Shown here: one piece after another, positions 62,500 through 64,000 of the stretch
Position numbering within the stretch: position 1 is the stretch's first letter
How the letters are laid out: every line of letters begins with the position of its first letter
Assembly: GCF_963576545.1 (NCBI RefSeq)
Contig: NC_083644.1
Coordinates: 24,069,893-24,133,892, forward strand
Direction of reading: 5' to 3'
DNA length: 64,000 nucleotides
Origin: Limanda limanda
Taxonomy: Eukaryota; Chordata; Actinopteri; Pleuronectiformes; Pleuronectidae
Program-made: the position numbers and the translations under genes
Notes under the pieces: generated by a model
Database searches by the model: none
Told to the model about the DNA's origin: nothing
What the model saw: only the letters and a program-made list of their open reading frames with translations

Positions 62500-62775
62500 C
62501 TAAGGTTGTACCATCATTGCATTTGATTCTATTTTCATATGACTATTTCACACATGTTAAGGTTTTTTATTTGTATAATTTGACTCCTTCGATGTTATTC
62601 TTCATAGCGATTTATTCTTTTTATCTATTTTATCATTTTATTCTACTCTTTTTAATGTAATTATAATAAATTTGCTTGAAAAATGTTTCAAACTGTGCTC
62701 TTTGATTACTAATTGATTTATTTTAATTTGATCTCAGTGCTGTTTTTAATGTGCCTGTACAGCACACTGTCAGGA
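62500..62775 (+). repeat. Dispersed retroelement-like 3' tail, copy 2
   Basis: Shares with the copy at 47580-47910 the blocks TACCATCATTGCATTTGATT, CAAACTGTGCTCTTTGATTA and TCTCAGTGCTGTTTTTAATG, same order and orientation. It ends in TGTACAGCACACTG, a decayed form of the 'gtaaagcactttg' end. Confidence 0.5.
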
Positions 62776-64000
62776 GGACGTGAATATAAATCATGTCCCC
62801 TTGAAAGCTCCGGCCATACCAGCCGTGACAAACAAATTCTGGTTTGCGCCTCCTACAAGCTTCATGTTGAGAAAATATTTACTGTGCATGTAAAGTACAT
62901 CCAGGAGGTGGCCAGCACATGTCTACTGAAGGTTAGCAACGGTGGACATCTGGTGAAATTGTAGCCCACAGCTGTTGCCAGCCTGACATCTCCTTGCTCT
63001 TAAATTTATCTCCCACCACTGGGACATCTGCGTACAACATGCCAGCCATATCAAAGACATACTGTATTTGCAAACTGTGAGGAGGTTGCTGGGGACACAG
63101 AGGTTGCTGCCGGTACGCTGGCCGAGCAGAGAGGGTCAGAGGGGAGGGAGAGCTGGGGAGCTCACTTAGCGTCAAGACATCACATTCCTCCCTCCAGTGC
63201 CGGAGGTCAGGCTGGGGGACAGTTAAAGGAGCGCTGTCTTTAACCAAGGCTAAGACTGACATTTTAACCTCACTCATAAACTGCAACACTTGCTGAGGAA
63301 ACAGGCCCTTGAGGCAGAAATGGCCAATGCTCAGACCAGTGTGATTAACATTCTTAAAGGATAATAACACTATTTTGACATAAGGCTCATGTGGTATGTT
63401 TTCACACAGACAGACTGGGTTTCAGAGTGGTTTTGTATTTCTGAGTTTTTCAGATTCTCATTTGTTAAAAATGCCAAGAGAAAAAACAAACATCCCCACA
63501 TCTCTTGAACATGATCAGGTCATGGAAGAAGAATTTAAACGCTGATGGTTAAGATGTGAACCATCAACAACACTCAATTACTTAAAAGTACAAATGTGTA
63601 CTGGCAACAGTGTGACGTTTTAAAAGTATGCACTTTTAGAATAGCCGGTCAGTGTTATATTGTTGTATTACTGGATAATTATTGTCAATATTTAACAAAT
63701 TTAAGCAGCACTTTAATTGGTAGGTATTTTACAATATCTCTGCATGACATTCCATAAGATTACCATAAGTTTTGCCGAGCTGAAATAAAAAGTCAGTATT
63801 TTTTGTAAGCATTTTGTCTTTTCAATTATATATTTACTTTAAATTAAAATATAAAAACATAGACAAAAAAAAGCTTTAACAGTGATTGAAAAGCGATGAA
63901 TCATGTTTGAGAAGGTGGAACTTGGGAATGTTTGACATTTTTGGCTTCAAATAATCAATTGAAATAGGCGAATGCATCTGTAATATTTTCTTTTCTATTC
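62776..64000. other. Non-coding DNA to the end of the window
   Basis: A minus-strand 145-codon frame at 62933-63370 shows no similarity I recognise and no splice context. The rest is AT-rich. No feature called. Confidence 0.45.

Noticed and set aside
62933..63370. 145-codon minus-strand frame near the end of the window
   Set aside because: No recognised domain, no supporting splice sites or promoter. Checked as a possible TA first exon and does not resemble it.

Overview
The window is vertebrate genomic DNA, almost certainly from a percomorph-type teleost fish. Genes are split by GT-AG introns, many only 80-100 bases long. Vertebrate-only gene families are present. The interspersed repeats look like teleost families: a tRNA-derived SINE, 'TTAAAGGTCCAGTGTGTA' MITEs, the 'tactcaagtact' element and 3' tails of the 'ggcgctatataaa' kind. 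There are many CA/GT and TAGA microsatellites. The species cannot be named from the sequence alone.

Two protein-coding genes converge tail to tail. (1) ZBTB11 (+ strand, CDS 11185-17187, ten coding exons, 1166 residues) is a nuclear zinc-finger transcription factor. It has an N-terminal integrase-like HHCC zinc module, a BTB/POZ domain, a long acidic linker with two AT-hooks, and twelve C2H2 fingers. Its GC-rich promoter with YY1 and ETS sites lies at about 10890-11184. (2) tp63 (- strand, 45732 down to about 17960) encodes the p53-family epidermal master regulator p63. TA-specific exons 2 and 3 lie at 45371-45732 and the internal deltaN first exon at 36947-36988. The common DNA-binding-domain exons run from 32305 to 23925. 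The tetramerisation exon is at 23713-23837, and the SAM and inhibitory C-terminus is at 19152-19638. Spliced in silico, the deltaN-alpha form is 580 residues, and TA-alpha from the internal Met of exon 2 is 636. The most upstream TA exon was not found and may lie outside the window.

Layout: 1-10890 is intergenic DNA with decayed repeats. 10890-17400 is ZBTB11. About 17400-17960 is a short convergent intergenic gap. 17960-45732 is the recognised part of tp63. 45733-64000 is non-coding DNA, either tp63 intron 1 or upstream flank, holding microsatellites and repeat fragments.

The most useful non-obvious observations concern tp63. They are a candidate gamma-isoform terminal exon inside intron 10 (22242-22317, with its own AATAAA near 21505), a candidate miR-203 8-mer site plus a second seed match in the alpha 3'UTR, an unannotated frame-preserving cassette-like exon in TA intron 3 (42310-42396), and a paired CCAAT inverted repeat at 42609-42681. 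ZBTB11 intron 6 is built largely from one transposable element nested inside another. I found no wholly new biological system. All exon calls rest on reading frame, splice phase and remembered human homologues.
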